Below are positions 6,663-15,650 of a stretch of DNA of 47,233 nucleotides, piece after piece. Within the stretch, counting starts at the first letter, position 1; every line of letters starts with the position of its first letter. This stretch comes from Pseudonocardiales bacterium (GTDB lineage: Bacteria; Actinomycetota; Actinomycetes; Mycobacteriales; Pseudonocardiaceae). The notes under the pieces are model-generated. The model did no database searches and was not told where the DNA came from. It saw only the letters and a list, made by a program, of their open reading frames with translations. Made by a program: the position numbers and the translations under genes. Location of the stretch: contig QHBZ01000196.1 in the NCBI GenBank assembly GCA_003244055.1, positions 1 to 47,233 on the forward strand, written 5' to 3'.

Positions 6663-8435
6663 TCAGGTATCCAGGGAACGAGCGTCGCGCTCGACGTCGA
6701 GCAGCCCCTCGCTCTGTCGGGCTGGGCTGCCGTTGCCCGCGCCGTTGGCGGCCGCATGAGGTCGGGCCAGGCTCCCGTTCGCAACTGCGCCGCCTGCAAC
6801 TGCGCCGTTTCTGACTGGACCGCCGTTGGCGAGTGCAGTCGACGTGGTGGCCTGTGGCGGCGACGCGAGGCTGGCTGGGGTCGCGGGGGCAGGTCCGGAT
6901 CGCAGCAGCAGCGCACCCAGCGCACCCAGGGCGCTGAGTCCGGCGGCGATCAGAAATAGGTTATCCAGCCCTCCGACGAACACCTGCAGCTGGGTCTGCT
7001 GGTAGAGGGCGTACGCGCCGACCCAATCGGGGACGGCCGGGCCGCCGAGGTGTGGGGTGGCGGTGTCGGCGGGCAGCAGTGCGGCACGCCCGGCCAACTG
7101 CTGGGCCTGCTGGGTGGTAAAGATCGCCGTCAGGACGGCCAGTCCCAATGCGGCCGAGGTCCGTTGTGCGATGTTGTTGAACGCACTGCCGGCGTTGACC
7201 CGGGCTGCGGGGATGGCTGCGAGACCTCCGGTCATGATCGGCATCATGGCCAGCCCGAGGCCGGCGGCTCGCAGCATCAGCCACCAGATGATCTGCTCGC
7301 GGGAGGTGTCGATGGTCAAGTTGTGCATCAGGTAGGTGGCGACGGCCACGATCGCCACGCCTATGGTCGCTGGCCACCGAGGTCCGATCCGATCATAGAT
7401 TCGCCCGGCGAGGGGCATCAGCACCGCCATTACCAGTGCCTGGGGCAGCAGGATGAGCCCGGCGTCGAATGCCCCCAGCCCCTGAACCTGCTGCAAGAAC
7501 AGCGGGATGTAGAACAGCACCCCGAACAGCCCGATCATCAACACCGAGATCAGCAGCAGCGAGTTGGTGAACTGCCAGTAACGGAATACCCGGATGTCCA
7601 GCAACGGGTCGGTGACCTCCAGCTCGATCACCACGAACAGCGCCAGGCTCAGCACGCTGAAGGTGATCAAACCCAGGACCCGGTAGGAATACCATCCCCA
7701 GGATTCGCCCTCTGACAGCGCGAGCAGCAACGCCAACAGCCCACTCGCTATGGTGACGAAACCCAAAACGTCGAATCGGCGTTTGGCGATACTGGGGAAT
7801 CGTGGCAACACCAGCGCCGCGGCCACCGCGCCCAAGATCCCGACCGGCACGTTGATGTAGAAGATCAGCCGCCAGTTCACATATTCGACCAGATACCCGC
7901 CCAGGGTTGGGCCGATCGCCGGGGCCACCACGATCCCGAGCCCGTACAAACCCATCGCTGTACCGATTCTGTGCCGCGGCACGATCCGGTACAGCATCGA
8001 CAGCGAAACCACCGGTAGCAGCCCGCCTGGGATTGCCTGGATGATCCGGAAGACGACCAAGCTGTTGAGGTCCCAGGCCAGCCCGCACAGCGCCGACCCA
8101 GCGGCAAAACCCAGCAATGCCAGGTTGTACAGCCGTTTCAACCCTAGGCGATCCCCCAGCCAAGCACTGGCCGGCACGACCACGCCCAGCACCAGCGTGT
8201 AGCCCGTGACTACCCACTGCACCTGGTCGGTGGTCGCGCCGAAGTCGTTCTGAAGGGTGGGGACGGCCACATTGACGATGCTGGTGTCCAGCACCGACAT
8301 GAACATCCCGACGATCAGCACCAGCAGCGGCAACCCCCAGCCCGCCCCGGCCTCCGGCCTGGCAGCCGCGCTAGCAGGCCGGGCCGCCACCCCGTTGGAG
8401 GTGCTCACCTGCGGATCCGCTTCGGTCGTCGTCAT
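6663..8435 (-). CDS. DHA2-family multidrug efflux MFS transporter (EmrB/QacA type)
   Basis: About 590 residues with 14 predicted membrane helices, the DHA2 number. Diagnostic motifs: MSVLDTSIVNVAVPTL in helix 1, QVQWVVTGYTL, motif A GDRLGLKRLYNL, motif C around GLGIVVAPAIGPTLGGYLV, then NWRLIFYINVPVG. It should export hydrophobic drugs in exchange for protons. The C-terminal tail is Ala/Gly/Pro rich. A TTG at 8501 would give 22 more residues, but the predicted promoter overlaps that codon, so the ATG at 8433-8435 (MTTTEADPQ) is preferred; no good ribosome binding site is visible for either. Divergent from the next MFS gene. Confidence 0.9.
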   Translation of the reverse strand: MTTTEADPQVSTSNGVAARPASAAARPEAGAGWGLPLLVLIVGMFMSVLDTSIVNVAVPTLQNDFGATTDQVQWVVTGYTLVLGVVVPASAWLGDRLGLKRLYNLALLGFAAGSALCGLAWDLNSLVVFRIIQAIPGGLLPVVSLSMLYRIVPRHRIGTAMGLYGLGIVVAPAIGPTLGGYLVEYVNWRLIFYINVPVGILGAVAAALVLPRFPSIAKRRFDVLGFVTIASGLLALLLALSEGESWGWYSYRVLGLITFSVLSLALFVVIELEVTDPLLDIRVFRYWQFTNSLLLISVLMIGLFGVLFYIPLFLQQVQGLGAFDAGLILLPQALVMAVLMPLAGRIYDRIGPRWPATIGVAIVAVATYLMHNLTIDTSREQIIWWLMLRAAGLGLAMMPIMTGGLAAIPAARVNAGSAFNNIAQRTSAALGLAVLTAIFTTQQAQQLAGRAALLPADTATPHLGGPAVPDWVGAYALYQQTQLQVFVGGLDNLFLIAAGLSALGALGALLLRSGPAPATPASLASPPQATTSTALANGGPVRNGAVAGGAVANGSLARPHAAANGAGNGSPARQSEGLLDVERDARSLDT

Positions 8436-8497
8436 CGAACCGTCGGCCTGGTTGTGCAGATGCCCGCCCACGGCGTCAATGTGGTTGGTTGGTTCAC

Positions 8498-8572
8498 GCA
8501 ACTAACATAAGCGGCGCCGCGGGGCATCGCAACCCTTCATGGTTTGAAGATTAGTTGCGCTATACATATTCT
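8498..8572. promoter_or_regulatory. Divergent promoters sharing an inverted TTAGTTGCG site
   Basis: Leftward: -35 TTGCGA (8527-8532) and -10 TATGTT (8504-8509), 17-nt spacer. Rightward: -35 TTGAAG (8544-8549) and -10 TATTCT (8567-8572), 17-nt spacer. GCAACTAA at 8498-8505 and TTAGTTGC at 8551-8558 form an inverted pair; each lies at the same side of its own promoter, overlapping the leftward -10 and sitting in the rightward spacer. This fits a repressor site serving both exporters. The boxes were found by eye. Confidence 0.5.
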
Positions 8573-8640
8573 TTGCTTATCTTGGTGTCGACGTACCAGC
8601 CGGCGCTCCAGCGACCCGTCCCCCGAGAGGAGCACAGCCA

Positions 8641-10512
8641 ATGCCGACGACCGGGACGAGCACAGCCGGACCTGACGCTGGCGGCCTGCGCCGACGGTGG
8701 GCCGGACCGGACTCGCCGCACTACAAGTGGGTCGCGCTGTCGAACACCACACTCGGCGTGCTGATGGCGACGATGAACTCCTCGATCGTGCTCATCTCGC
8801 TGCCCGCGATCTTCCGGGGAATCCACATCGACCCGCTCCAGCCGGGCAACATCAGCTACCTGCTGTGGATGATCATGGGGTACATGCTGGTCACCGCGGT
8901 GCTGGTGGTCACGCTCGGTCGGCTCGGTGACATGTACGGGCGCGCGAAAATCTACAACGCCGGGTTCGCCGTGTTCACCGTCGCCTCGATCCTGCTGGCC
9001 GTGGAACCGCTGGACGGCGGCGCTGGCGCGCTGTGGCTGATCATCGTCCGGGTCCTGCAGGGCATCGGCGGTGCGATGCTGATGGCCAACGCCACCGCGA
9101 TCCTCACCGACGCCTTCTCCGCCGACCGGCGAGGCCTCGCAGTGGGCATCAACGCCGTGGCGGCGATCGGCGGTTCGTTCATCGGCCTGCTCGTCGGCGG
9201 CGTGCTCTCCGAGTTCGACTGGCGACTGGTCTTCTGGGTCAGCGTGCCATTCGGCGTCGTCGGCACGATCTGGGCATACCTGAGCCTGCACAGCACGAAC
9301 GTGCGCCGCGCTCACAAGATCGACTGGCCGGGAAACATCACCTTCGCGATCGGGCTGATCCTGCTGCTGGTCGGCATCGTGTACGTCATCCAGCCCTACG
9401 GCGGGCACGCCGAGGGATGGACGAACCCGTTCGTCCTCGGCTGCCTGGGCTTCGGCCTGCTGGCGCTCAGCGGGTTCTGTATCATCGAGCGCCGGGTCGC
9501 CCAGCCGATGTTCAACCTCCGGCTGTTCCGCATCCCGGCGTTCGCGTTCGGCAACGTGGCGACCCTGATGAGCTCGCTGAGCCGCGGTGGCCTGCAGTTC
9601 ATGCTCATCATCTGGCTGCAGGGGATCTGGCTGCCACTGCACGGCTATGACTACTCGGAGACGCCGCTGTGGTCCGCGATCTACATGGTCCCGCTGACCG
9701 TCGGCTTCCTTGGCTCGGCGCCGGTGGCCGGCTGGTTATCCGACCGGTTCGGGGCCCGCACGTTCGCCACCGGCGGCCTGCTGATCGTCGCCGTCACCTT
9801 CGCCGCGCTGCTGCTGCTGCCGACCGATTTCACCTACTGGCAGTTCGCGGTCATCCTTTTCGTCAGTGGTATCGGCGCCGGCCTGTTCGCGTCGCCGAAC
9901 ATGACCGGGGTGATGAACAGCCTGCCCCCGGACCAGCGCGGGGCGGGCAGCGGCATGCTGAGCACGCTGCAGAACTCCGGGATGGCACTGTCGATCGGGG
10001 TCTTCTTCTCCACGCTGATCGCCGGCCTCGCCTCCACAATGCCCGCCGCCCTTTTTTCCGGCCTAACCCAGCAGAACGTCCCGGCTGACGTGGCTGCCAA
10101 CGTCGCGAACCTGCCACCGGTCGGCACCCTGTTCGCCGCGTTCCTGGGCTACAACCCGATGCAGAAGATCCTCGGGCCACAGGTACTCGCCCAACTCCCC
10201 CCGGGCAACACAGCCACCGTCGTCGGCAAGCAGTTCTTCCCGAACCTGGTAGCCGATTCCTTCCACCACGGCCTAGTAATCGTGTTTCTCACAGCCATCG
10301 GCGTATCCCTCATCGGCGCGATAGCGTCGTTGTTCCGCGGCGCCCGCTTCGTCTACGACGAAGCCCCATCCGTTGGGCATCGTCGTGAACTCGACAGCAC
10401 GGACGTTTTCGTCGACGGAAATGTCGGTACTGTCGAGTTCACGACGCTGACTGCCCTCCGACGATCTCCTGCGCGAGCTGGAGAGCGGCGTCGCGGCGCT
10501 GCTGGTCGGTAG
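8641..10512 (+). CDS. DHA2-family MFS transporter
   Basis: A 623-residue protein with an AGAGGAG site 7-8 nt before the ATG. It has about 14 membrane helices: helix 1 [17 protein letters not shown], then [17 protein letters not shown], motif [30 protein letters not shown], and [20 protein letters not shown] (motif C region). The region after residue 480 has a larger extracellular or periplasmic-type loop ([19 protein letters not shown]) with no known role. Family members export drugs or metabolites. It is divergent from the other MFS gene and its last 74 bp overlap, on the opposite strand, the 3' end of the TetR gene. Confidence 0.9.
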   Translation: MPTTGTSTAGPDAGGLRRRWAGPDSPHYKWVALSNTTLGVLMATMNSSIVLISLPAIFRGIHIDPLQPGNISYLLWMIMGYMLVTAVLVVTLGRLGDMYGRAKIYNAGFAVFTVASILLAVEPLDGGAGALWLIIVRVLQGIGGAMLMANATAILTDAFSADRRGLAVGINAVAAIGGSFIGLLVGGVLSEFDWRLVFWVSVPFGVVGTIWAYLSLHSTNVRRAHKIDWPGNITFAIGLILLLVGIVYVIQPYGGHAEGWTNPFVLGCLGFGLLALSGFCIIERRVAQPMFNLRLFRIPAFAFGNVATLMSSLSRGGLQFMLIIWLQGIWLPLHGYDYSETPLWSAIYMVPLTVGFLGSAPVAGWLSDRFGARTFATGGLLIVAVTFAALLLLPTDFTYWQFAVILFVSGIGAGLFASPNMTGVMNSLPPDQRGAGSGMLSTLQNSGMALSIGVFFSTLIAGLASTMPAALFSGLTQQNVPADVAANVANLPPVGTLFAAFLGYNPMQKILGPQVLAQLPPGNTATVVGKQFFPNLVADSFHHGLVIVFLTAIGVSLIGAIASLFRGARFVYDEAPSVGHRRELDSTDVFVDGNVGTVEFTTLTALRRSPARAGERRRGAAGR

Positions 10513-11002
10513 CGTCGATGTCGCGGCCGGCGAACGCTCCGACGTGTAGCGCCATCAGGGCGACCCGGGCCCTGAGCTGGGTGGTCAGGGGGTGGCCAGG
10601 GGTGGCGAGAATGCCGACGAGCCGGTCGAACCGCTTGCGCATCTCGGTCCCCGCGGCGAGGTCGCGGATGGCCGCCTGGCCTTCTTGCATGAAGCGGGCG
10701 AGCTGTGTGGTCCGCCCACCCAGCAGATCGCTGTAGCGGCGCAACACCTCATGGCGGGTCGCTACGCCGGCGGGTTGGGATTGGGCCCAGTCCACCACGT
10801 CGTCGACCTGGGCCAGGAAGTCCTCGATCAGGCTGACCAGGATCTCCTCCTTGGTCTTGAAGTGGTAGTAGACCGCGGCCTTGGTCACCCCGAGCCGCTC
10901 GGAGATCTCCCGCAGCGAGGTCTTGCCGTAGCCCTGCTCAGCGAAGAGCTCCAGGGCCACCGACCGGATCGCCTCACGAGTGTCGGTACGCCGTTCGTCC
11001 AC
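10439..11002 (-). CDS. TetR-family transcriptional regulator
   Basis: A 187-residue regulator. The N-terminal DNA-binding domain (residues 8-55) is textbook: [47 protein letters not shown]. The C-terminal ligand-binding part is helical and family-variable. It starts with a GTG at 11000-11002, divergent from the MFS exporter at 11125; two matching operators occupy the gap between them. By analogy with other TetR/MFS pairs it should repress itself and the exporter until a toxic ligand binds. Its 3' end overlaps the convergent MFS gene by 74 bp. Confidence 0.9.
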   Translation of the reverse strand: MDERRTDTREAIRSVALELFAEQGYGKTSLREISERLGVTKAAVYYHFKTKEEILVSLIEDFLAQVDDVVDWAQSQPAGVATRHEVLRRYSDLLGGRTTQLARFMQEGQAAIRDLAAGTEMRKRFDRLVGILATPGHPLTTQLRARVALMALHVGAFAGRDIDATDQQRRDAALQLAQEIVGGQSAS

Positions 11003-11033
11003 CGTGCCCAGTCTCCCCGAATCTGCCGGCCAA

Positions 11034-11101
11034 ACTTACTTGACGACCGGCTAGTAAGTGATAGCGTACTCCCTGCAGCTACTAGCCGGCCGTAAAGTAA
11101 G
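11034..11101. promoter_or_regulatory. Two TetR-type operators
   Basis: Operator 1 (11035-11058) is CTTACT-12 nt-AGTAAG, a clear inverted repeat. Operator 2 (11078-11101) read on the minus strand is CTTACTTTACGGCCGGCTAG plus TAGC and agrees with operator 1 at about 20 of 24 positions, including the shared core ACG(A/G)CCGGCTAGTA. Both lie between the divergent TetR and MFS starts, where a repressor of this family would act. Binding is inferred from symmetry and position. Confidence 0.6.
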
Positions 11102-11124
11102 CAGATTGAGTGACGGAGGATCCG

Positions 11125-12654
11125 ATGACGACCACCACTGCGGGGCCGGCTCCGGCCGCTGCAGCCGTGGACCTACCGCGGTCGAAGCGGGAGATCTACA
11201 CCGTGATGAGCGGTCTGCTGCTCGCCATGCTGCTCGCGATGCTGGACAACCTCGTCGTGGGCACCGCGATGCCGACCATCATCGGTGAGCTGGGTGGGCT
11301 GGAGCACCTGTCCTGGGTGGTCACCGCCTATGCGCTGGCTACCGCGGTGTCCACCCCGGTGTGGGCCAAGCTCGGTGACCTCTACGGCCGCAAGGGCGTG
11401 TTCATGGCGTCGATCGTGGTGTTCCTGGTGGGGTCCGCGCTGACCGGGCTATCCCAGAACATGGGTGAGCTGATCGGGTTCCGGGGCGCGCAGGGTCTGG
11501 GCGCCGGTGGTCTGATGGTCGGCGCGATGGCGATCATCGCCGACCTGGTGCCGCTGCGGGAGCGGGGTCGCTACCAGGGGATGATGGCCGCGGTCATGCC
11601 GCTGGCGTTCATCGGCGGTCCGCTGCTCGGCGGCTTTCTCACCGACAACTTCAGCTGGCGGTGGGCGTTCTACATCAACCTCCCGCTCGGCGTGCTCGCC
11701 CTGGTCGTGGTCGGGTTGACGATGCACCTGCCGGGACGCCGCGCCGAGCGGGTCTCGATTGACTGGCGGGGCGCCGGGCTGCTCGCGGCCGGCCTGGCGG
11801 CGCTGACCCTGCTGTGCAGCTGGGGCGGCAGCCAGTACCCGTGGACCTCCGCACCGATCATCATGCTCGGCGTGGTCACGGTGGCGGCGCTGGCGGCGTT
11901 CGTCGCGGTCGAGCGCCGGGTCACCGAACCGGTGCTGTCGCTGGCGCTGTTCCGCAGCCGCAACTTCACCGCCGCCACGGCGCTGACCTTCCTCACCGGC
12001 TTCGCGATGTTCGGAGCGGTGACGTTCCTGCCGCAGTTCCAGCAGAACGTCCAAGGCGCCTCGGCCACCAGCAGCGGGCTGCAGCTACTACCGCTGATGG
12101 GCGGCATGCTGGTCACTTCCCTGCTCGGCGGGCAGCTGGTCACTCGGACCGGCCGCTACCGCGGCCTGCTGATCGCCGGATCTATGATCATGACGGCCGG
12201 GTTGGCCCTGCTGGCCACGATGAGCGTGACTACCGGGCAGCTCACCACGTCGGTGTACATGGTCGTGCTGGGCGTCGGCATGGGCCTGCTGATGCAGACC
12301 ACCATGCTGGTGGTGCAGAACAGCGTCGCCCAGCGCGACGTCGGCGTCGCCAGCGGCGCCGCCACCCTGTTCCGCACAATCGGCGGCTCGATCGGGGTGT
12401 CGCTGCTGGGCACCCTGTTCGCCCAGCAGGTGCAGTCCGCCCGCGCGGGGGCCGCACCGTCCGGGCGTCAACTCACCCCCAGCATGCTCGAAGCACTGCC
12501 CGCACCGCTGCGCGAGGCCTACCAGAGCGCGATCACCAGCGGCATCCACCAGGTGTTCCTGTGGGCCGCGGTGATCGCCGTGGTCGCGCTGATCGCGGCG
12601 TGGGGGATAAGGGAGGTCCCGCTGCGCGGGAGCTCCTCACGAGTCACCACGTGA
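11125..12654 (+). CDS. DHA2-family drug efflux MFS transporter
   Basis: From the ATG at 11125 (after ACGGAGGATCCG, a good ribosome binding site) 509 residues with 14 membrane helices. Motifs: LLAMLLAMLDNLVVGTAMPT in helix 1, LSWVVTAYALA, motif A GDLYGRKGVF, GAGGLMVGAMAIIADLVPLR and motif C region FIGGPLLGGFLTDNFSWRWAF. Asp in helix 1 (MLDNLVV) is the conserved DHA2 residue. Paired with the divergent TetR regulator, it is probably an inducible drug exporter. Its last 18 bp overlap the end of the convergent ogt gene. Confidence 0.92.
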   Translation: MTTTTAGPAPAAAAVDLPRSKREIYTVMSGLLLAMLLAMLDNLVVGTAMPTIIGELGGLEHLSWVVTAYALATAVSTPVWAKLGDLYGRKGVFMASIVVFLVGSALTGLSQNMGELIGFRGAQGLGAGGLMVGAMAIIADLVPLRERGRYQGMMAAVMPLAFIGGPLLGGFLTDNFSWRWAFYINLPLGVLALVVVGLTMHLPGRRAERVSIDWRGAGLLAAGLAALTLLCSWGGSQYPWTSAPIIMLGVVTVAALAAFVAVERRVTEPVLSLALFRSRNFTAATALTFLTGFAMFGAVTFLPQFQQNVQGASATSSGLQLLPLMGGMLVTSLLGGQLVTRTGRYRGLLIAGSMIMTAGLALLATMSVTTGQLTTSVYMVVLGVGMGLLMQTTMLVVQNSVAQRDVGVASGAATLFRTIGGSIGVSLLGTLFAQQVQSARAGAAPSGRQLTPSMLEALPAPLREAYQSAITSGIHQVFLWAAVIAVVALIAAWGIREVPLRGSSSRVTT

Positions 12655-13143
12655 CAGGTAGCGGCGCTCGAAATCGAGCAGGTGCTGCTTGCGTGCCAGG
12701 CCGCCGCCGTAGCCGGTCAGGTTTCCGGTGGCGCCGACGACGCGGTGGCAGGGCACGATGATGCCGATCGGGTTGCGGCCGTTGGCGAGACCGACCGCCC
12801 GGGCGGCGCCGCGACGTCCGATCCGCTCGGCGAGCCGGCCGTAGGACCATGTCTCGCCGTAAGGGATCTCCTGCAGAGCGGCCCACACTGTGCGCTGAAA
12901 CGGGGTGCCGACCAGCGCCATCGGCATGTCGAACGCAATGCGCTGCCCAGCGAAATACTCATCCAGTTGCATGATCACTTCGGTGAACGGGGTGGGGTCC
13001 GGGTCCCCGAACAGCTCCGCTGGGGGTCGGTGCCGCTGCAGGTCCATGTAAAGGCCGGCGAGGGCGCCGTCGAGGGCAACGAGGGTGAGCTGGCCGACTG
13101 GGCTGTCCCGCACAGTGTGAACCAACACGAGTGTTCCTTTCAT
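12637..13143 (-). CDS. ogt: Methylated-DNA-protein-cysteine methyltransferase
   Basis: A 168-residue O6-alkylguanine-DNA alkyltransferase starting MKGTLVLVHTVRDSPVG. It contains the DNA-binding helix-turn-helix (IPYGETWSYGRLAERIG, RAVGLANGRNP) and the active-site IVPCHRVVG with the alkyl-accepting Cys132, then GNLTGYGGGLARKQHLL. It repairs O6-methylguanine by suicidal transfer of the alkyl group. The ATG at 13141-13143 overlaps the stop of alkA (TGATG), so the pair is one operon, in the order also found in mycobacteria. An in-frame extension to 13221 lies inside alkA and was rejected. Confidence 0.95.
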   Translation of the reverse strand: MKGTLVLVHTVRDSPVGQLTLVALDGALAGLYMDLQRHRPPAELFGDPDPTPFTEVIMQLDEYFAGQRIAFDMPMALVGTPFQRTVWAALQEIPYGETWSYGRLAERIGRRGAARAVGLANGRNPIGIIVPCHRVVGATGNLTGYGGGLARKQHLLDFERRYLSRGDS

Positions 13144-14612
13144 CAGGTTGGTAGCCGGTTGATGGCATGGTCGCCGGTCGCCCACAGGTACTGCACGGCA
13201 TAGGCGCGCCAGGGCCGCCAAGCGCTGGCGTGAGCGGTCAGTCCCGGGGCGGCCGAAGGAAGACCCACTTCCCGGGCGGCCCGCCGGATTCCCAGGTCCG
13301 TCGGTACGAAGGCATCCGGATCGCCGAGACCGCGCATCGCGATCGTCTCGATGGTCCAGGGTCCGAAGCCCGGCAGCGCGCCAAGCTGGGAGCGAACCTG
13401 TTGCCAGTCACTTCCCGGGCCGAGGATGATCTCGCCGCCGGCCAGCGCACCGACCAGGGAGGTGAGTGTGGTTCGCCGCGCCCGCGGCAGGGCCAGCGCG
13501 GCCGGATCGAGCGAGGCCAGCGCCGCCGGGTCCGGGAACAGGTGGGTCAGGCCGCCGGTCGGGTCGGTCACCGGCTCGCCGTGTGCGGCCACCAACCGGG
13601 CGGCGTGGGTGCAGGCGGCCTTGGTGGAGACCTGCTGCCCGAGCACCGCACGCACCGCGAACTCCGACGCGTCGACGGTGCGGGGCACCCGGCGGCCCGG
13701 ATTCTTGTCCACCAGGACGGCGAGCAGCGGGTCGGTGCGCAGCAGATCATCGACGGCCACCGGGTCGGCGTCGAGGTCGAGCAGCCACCGGCACCGGGTG
13801 ATCGCGGCGGACAGGTCGCGCAGGTCGGTCAAGGCCAGCCGGCAGTCGATGTGATCAGGCAACGGCCGCAATGTGACGACACCGTGGCCGTGCGGCAGGC
13901 GCACGGTGCGCCGGTAGGCGCCATCACGCCACTCCTCCACCCCTGGGACGGCGGTCGCCGCAAGATGTCCGAACAGGTTGTCCGGACACAGCGGCACCCG
14001 GAACGGCATCCGCAGCGCCAGGAGCCCAGAGGTTGCCAGCGGGTGCCGGCGGCCGGCACGGGCGCGCAGCTCGGTGGGCGCGAGGGCGAAGATCTCGCGG
14101 ACGGTGTCGTTGAACGTCCGCACGCTGGCAAAGCCTGCGGCGAAGGCGACGTCGCTCATCGCCACGGTGCTGGTCTCAATCAGCAACCGCGCGGTCTGAG
14201 CGCGCTGCGCCCGCGCCAGAGCCAGCGGGCCGGCCCCCAACTCGGCGAGCACCTGCCGCTGTACCTGCCGGACGCTGTATCCCAGCCGCCCGGCCAGGCC
14301 AGGGACACCCTCGCGATCGACCACTCCATCGGCGATCAGCCGCATCGCCCGAGCCGCCAGGTCAGCCCGCTCGTTCCATTGTGGAGATCCGGGGCTGGCG
14401 TCCGGCCGGCAGCGCTTGCAGGCCCGAAACCCGGCCAGCTGCGCCGCGGCCGCGCTCGGGTAAAAGCGCATGTTGACCGCTTTGGGCGGCACCACCGGGC
14501 AGCTCGGCCGGCAGTAGATACCGGTGGTCACCACCGCGGTGAAGAACCAGCCGTCGAACCGTGCGTCCTTGGACTGCACCGCACGCACGCACCGCTCTAC
14601 GTCCTCATACAT
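13143..14612 (-). CDS. alkA: AdaA-AlkA fusion: adaptive-response regulator and 3-methyladenine DNA glycosylase
   Basis: A 489-residue three-domain protein. Residues 1-75: Ada zinc domain with the four Cys at 34, 38, 65 and 68 (GIYCRPSCP, ACKRCRP), which senses methylphosphotriesters. Residues about 85-185: AraC-type helix-turn-helix pair (GRLGYSVRQVQRQVLAELG, MSDVAFAAGFASVRTFND). Residues 200-489: AlkA fold with the HhH-GPD motif (LGALPGFGPWTIETIAMRGL) and the catalytic Asp in FVPTDLGIRRA. The fusion is the usual actinobacterial type. Transcription of the alkA-ogt pair is probably self-activated on alkylation. Confidence 0.95.
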   Translation of the reverse strand: MYEDVERCVRAVQSKDARFDGWFFTAVVTTGIYCRPSCPVVPPKAVNMRFYPSAAAAQLAGFRACKRCRPDASPGSPQWNERADLAARAMRLIADGVVDREGVPGLAGRLGYSVRQVQRQVLAELGAGPLALARAQRAQTARLLIETSTVAMSDVAFAAGFASVRTFNDTVREIFALAPTELRARAGRRHPLATSGLLALRMPFRVPLCPDNLFGHLAATAVPGVEEWRDGAYRRTVRLPHGHGVVTLRPLPDHIDCRLALTDLRDLSAAITRCRWLLDLDADPVAVDDLLRTDPLLAVLVDKNPGRRVPRTVDASEFAVRAVLGQQVSTKAACTHAARLVAAHGEPVTDPTGGLTHLFPDPAALASLDPAALALPRARRTTLTSLVGALAGGEIILGPGSDWQQVRSQLGALPGFGPWTIETIAMRGLGDPDAFVPTDLGIRRAAREVGLPSAAPGLTAHASAWRPWRAYAVQYLWATGDHAINRLPT

Positions 14613-14661
14613 GGTCCCAGCATCACCGGTAGCCGCGAGCAGAGCTAGCGAGAATGCGACA

Positions 14662-15540
14662 TCATGGGCAGACGCCCTGGGGGCATGCAGCGCTCATATA
14701 GCCTCCCCCGCACGCACCGCGGTGATCTTTGGCGATCTTCTCGAAGCCCCCGGTGATCATCAGCTGAGCCAGGCTCGTGTAGCGCTGGAAACGCAGCATC
14801 GGCGAATCGTCGACGATCTTCCCCGCTCGAGTGATGTAGCGCAGCGTGCCCACCGCCGCGTAGTCGAGATCGAGCCGATGCACGTACGGCTTGGCGAACG
14901 GCACCAATGCGAACATATGACGAAACGCGAGGCTCGGCGGCAGGAGCGGCACGATGTCGTCGGCATATTCGTAACGGATGCTCGCGATGTGTGCGTCGTA
15001 CGCGGCGGCGAAATCCTCGTTGCCGGGATGCGGCCCGGCGTAGGTGAAAACCTTTGCGTTCAGGCCGCGCTCGATCAGGAACCGCATCGCCGCAAGGTCG
15101 GCCATCGCGCCGCCCTTGCTGTGCCCGGTGACATAGACTTGACTCGTCGATCCGGCTTGGGTGAGCCTTCGCTGCACTTCGGGAACGACCTTGGCCCACA
15201 GGCTGTCCAATGATCCCCAGAAGCCGGAGTGCACGAGCCCCGGCAGCCCGGCGCCCCGCACCAGCTCGGCGTCCAGATCGTTGATCCAGTCGCGAATCGT
15301 CTGTTCCCAATCGGGACTGTCGAGAGGCAACGTCCCGCGGAAGGCGAGCATCACGCCATCGACCGTCGTACCGACGAGGCAGGCATTGATGGCATCGTTT
15401 CCGCCGACGAAGCCGACCGGGTCGTCGAGGAATTGGGACGCATCGAAATACGGCTGCGGTGGGGTGATCGGTCCGTCGTTGGTGATGGAATAAGCCGTCA
15501 TGCTCGCGCAGAGCAGCCGGCACTCAAGACTGGTCGACAT
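14662..15540 (-). CDS. Class 3 lipase-family hydrolase
   Basis: A 292-residue protein with an AGAGGA site before the ATG. The lipase_3 features are present: oxyanion strand GVMLAFRGTLP, the HSGFW region, the nucleophile elbow VYVTGHSKGGAMADLAA with Ser141, then FTYAGPHPGNEDF and the acid residue in EYADDIVPLLP. A His follows in the C-terminal part. No signal peptide is evident (MSTSLECRLLCASMTAYS). The C-terminus is Cys rich (GACGGGYMSAACPQGVCP), which is unusual for the family. Probable substrate is a lipid ester; specificity is unknown. Confidence 0.8.
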   Translation of the reverse strand: MSTSLECRLLCASMTAYSITNDGPITPPQPYFDASQFLDDPVGFVGGNDAINACLVGTTVDGVMLAFRGTLPLDSPDWEQTIRDWINDLDAELVRGAGLPGLVHSGFWGSLDSLWAKVVPEVQRRLTQAGSTSQVYVTGHSKGGAMADLAAMRFLIERGLNAKVFTYAGPHPGNEDFAAAYDAHIASIRYEYADDIVPLLPPSLAFRHMFALVPFAKPYVHRLDLDYAAVGTLRYITRAGKIVDDSPMLRFQRYTSLAQLMITGGFEKIAKDHRGACGGGYMSAACPQGVCP

Positions 15541-15650
15541 GATGCATCCTCTCCGTCGTTGAGGGCCGCCGTCGAGCCGGTCGCCCGCAGCGCGGAGGCT
15601 ACAGTTGCACAGTCACGTCCAGAGCAGCACACAGCCGAGGGAGACGACTC

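Noticed and set aside
11449-12143. Long minus-strand open frames opposite the third MFS gene
   Set aside because: High-GC codon bias keeps antisense frames open; they are His/Arg/Gln-rich, show no family pattern and have no start signal.
13167-14648. A 493-codon plus-strand frame opposite alkA
   Set aside because: It is an antisense shadow of a clearly assigned three-domain protein; composition is Gly/Arg/Gln-rich and no ribosome binding site is present.
14645-15523. A 292-codon minus-strand frame overlapping the lipase in another frame
   Set aside because: The lipase frame carries the oxyanion strand and GHSKGG elbow; this frame is Arg-rich with no motif.
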